This document shows, piece by piece, positions 23,787 to 25,091 of a stretch of 25,091 bases of DNA. How positions within the stretch are numbered: the first letter of the stretch is position 1; the number at the start of each line of letters is the position of its first letter. The translations under genes were made by a program, and so were the position numbers. Source of the DNA: JACMOY01 sp038322575 (GTDB lineage Bacteria; Actinomycetota; Actinomycetes; Actinomycetales; Angustibacteraceae); assembly GCA_038322575.1 (NCBI GenBank), contig JBBQGB010000050.1, forward strand, positions 1 to 25,091, written 5' to 3'. The notes under the pieces were generated by a model. That model had not been told where the DNA came from and did not search any database. It was given only the letters and a program-made list of their open reading frames with translations.

Positions 23787-24443
23787 TCAGCGGCCGAACA
23801 TCGCCCGCAGCTGGTCCAGGTCCAGACCCGCCAGGGTCGGGCGCAGCACCTGGCCGGGCGCCTCGTCCAGCGCAACCAGGTGCGCGACGCCCAGGGTCGG
23901 CACCCCTGCCGCCAGGGCCGAGGCGGTGCCCGGGCGCGAGTCCTCGACGGCCAGGCAGTCGCCGGGGTCCAGGCCGAGCATCGCGGCGGCCGTGAGGTAC
24001 GGCTCGGGGTGCGGCTTGCCGCGGGTGACGGCGTCCCCGGTGACGACGGCGCTGAAGGTGCCCTGGGGCAGGGCGTCCAGCAGGGCGTCCGCGAGCGGCC
24101 GGTACGACATCGTCACCAGCGCTGCGGGCACACCGGCCGCCGCCTGCAGCTCGAGCAGGTCGGCCACGCCCGGGCGCCACGGCACGTGCCGGCGCAGGTC
24201 GGTGACCACGTGCGCGAGCAGCAGCTGGACGATCTGCGCGGGCTCGAGCGGCACCGGCCCGTGCTCGCGGATGTAGGCGCCCGACGTGAGCAGGTCCTGC
24301 CCCACGAGGGCGTGGGCGTGCGCGTCGGACCAGGTGCCGCCGTGCTCGGCGACGAGCGCGTACTCGGCGGCGATCCAGGACGGCTCGGTGTCGACCAGCG
24401 TGCCGTCCATGTCCCACAGGATCGCGGCGGGCCAGTCGCTCAT
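23787..24443 (-). CDS. HAD-superfamily phosphatase
   Basis: A 218-residue haloacid-dehalogenase-like hydrolase of the beta-phosphoglucomutase/phosphatase subgroup. Motif I is Asp11-Met-Asp13-Gly-Thr-Leu-Val-Asp, with Asp11 as the nucleophile. A helical cap covers about 17-85, motif II is the Thr/Ser in LVTMS, motif III Lys is in RGKPHPEPY, and motif IV is VEDSRPG. The substrate is unknown; small sugar phosphates are usual. The ATG at 24443 overlaps the metH stop (ATGA), so it is co-translated with metH, a linkage common in actinobacteria. Confidence 0.9.
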   Translation of the reverse strand: MSDWPAAILWDMDGTLVDTEPSWIAAEYALVAEHGGTWSDAHAHALVGQDLLTSGAYIREHGPVPLEPAQIVQLLLAHVVTDLRRHVPWRPGVADLLELQAAAGVPAALVTMSYRPLADALLDALPQGTFSAVVTGDAVTRGKPHPEPYLTAAAMLGLDPGDCLAVEDSRPGTASALAAGVPTLGVAHLVALDEAPGQVLRPTLAGLDLDQLRAMFGR

Positions 24444-25091
24444 GTGGCGTTGAAGTACTTGGCCTCGGGGTGGTGGACGACGATCGCGTCCGTCGACTGC
24501 TCGGGGTGCAGCTGCAGCTCCTCGCTCAGCTCGACGCCGATCCGCGAGGGGTCCAGCAGCTCGACCAGCTTCGCGCGGTCCTCCAGCTCGGGGCAGGCGG
24601 GGTAGCCGAACGAGTAGCGCGACCCGCGGTAGCCCTGCCCCAGGATCCCCGCCAGGTCGGCGTCGTCGTCCTTGGCCAGGCCCAGCTCCTCGCGCACCCG
24701 CGCGTGCCACATCTCGGCCAGGCCCTCGGTCAGCTGCACCGACAGGCCGTGCAGCTCGAGGTAGTCGCGGTAGGCGTTCGCGGCGTACAGCTCGTTCGCG
24801 GCGACCGAGACGGCGTTGCCCATGGTCACCAGCTGCATCGCGATGACGTCGGTGCGGCCGCTGTCGCGCGAGGCGAAGAAGTCGGCGAGGCACAGCCGCC
24901 GGTCACGCCGCTGCCGCGGGAAGGTCAGCCGGGTGCGCTCGGTGCCGGCAAGCTCACCCTCGTGGTGCAGGATCACCAGGTCGTTGCCCTCGCTGACGCA
25001 CGGGAAGTAGCCGTACACGACGGCGGCCTCCATCAGCCCCTGGGTGTGGATCCGGTCCAGCCACATCCGCAGCCGGGGGCGGCCCTCGGTC
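24440..25091 (-). CDS. metH: Cobalamin-dependent methionine synthase, C-terminal activation domain (5' partial)
   Basis: Only the last 216 residues lie in the window; the frame runs off its right end. They form the SAM-binding reactivation domain of MetH, which remethylates oxidised cobalamin. The visible marks are VYGYFPCVSEGNDL, LADFFA, LTEGLAEMWHARVREELG and the SAM-binding Arg-Tyr-Ser-Phe-Gly-Tyr-Pro-Ala-Cys-Pro (RxxxGYP-type) about 65 residues from the end. The C-terminus is HHPEAKYFNAT, normal for the family. The methyltransferase and B12-binding domains must be encoded upstream on this strand, beyond base 25091. MetH transfers a methyl group from methyltetrahydrofolate to homocysteine. 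Confidence 0.93.
   Translation of the reverse strand, partial: TEGRPRLRMWLDRIHTQGLMEAAVVYGYFPCVSEGNDLVILHHEGELAGTERTRLTFPRQRRDRRLCLADFFASRDSGRTDVIAMQLVTMGNAVSVAANELYAANAYRDYLELHGLSVQLTEGLAEMWHARVREELGLAKDDDADLAGILGQGYRGSRYSFGYPACPELEDRAKLVELLDPSRIGVELSEELQLHPEQSTDAIVVHHPEAKYFNAT

Overview
The window is very GC-rich (estimated by eye at over 70%), densely coded actinobacterial chromosome. The diagnostic feature is a near-complete Pup-proteasome locus on the minus strand: arc/mpa (15558-17300), dop (10139-11656), pup (9756-9953), prcB (8826-9680) and prcA (8035-8829). The same strand upstream of arc carries trmI (tRNA m1A58 methyltransferase) and an M50 site-2-type protease. A RecB-like [Fe-S] nuclease gene is divergent from the protease gene. 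This matches the Rv2109c-Rv2119 neighbourhood of mycobacteria. GTG starts, GTGA/ATGA overlaps and leaderless-type promoters also fit an actinomycete. I cannot name the genus. The Pup ligase gene pafA is not in the window.

Layout, left to right. 1-903: C-terminal part of a RecQ helicase with a phosphoribosyltransferase-like tail. 915-3207 (minus): acyl-ACP desaturase plus MFS transporter, behind a tandem palindromic operator-like site. 3313-4950: ABC-F ATPase. 5116-5710 (minus): a small unknown protein and a cold-shock protein. 5969-7165 (minus): serA. 7266-8030: spermidine-synthase-like methyltransferase. 8035-11656 (minus): prcA, prcB, pup, dop. 11741-15561 (plus): a four-gene island between dop and arc, with two exported phosphoesterases, an HSL-type esterase preceded by a 20-codon leader ORF, and a DUF3054 membrane protein. 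15558-19470 (minus): arc, trmI, M50 protease. 19540-20367: RecB-like nuclease. 20448-23773: two-gene FtsX/MacB-type ABC exporter. 23787-25091 (minus): HAD phosphatase and the C-terminus of MetH.

How the genes work together. Dop deamidates the C-terminal Gln of Pup. ARC, ending in Gln-Tyr-Leu, unfolds pupylated proteins into the PrcAB core. The plus-strand island begins with two 11-nt repeats that resemble an actinobacterial PHO box, so the exported phosphoesterases are plausibly phosphate-starvation genes; this is inference. At eight ORFs a TANNNT hexamer ends 6-8 nt before the start codon, with no Shine-Dalgarno, which predicts widespread leaderless translation. pup, arc and csp instead have good ribosome binding sites.

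No rRNA, tRNA, IS element, prophage or CRISPR array was seen, and no gene-free stretch exceeds 300 nt. The most unusual non-coding structures are the large C/G-tract inverted repeat between dop and pup, the tandem operator at the desaturase, the leader ORF, and stop codons of upstream genes that double as -10 elements.
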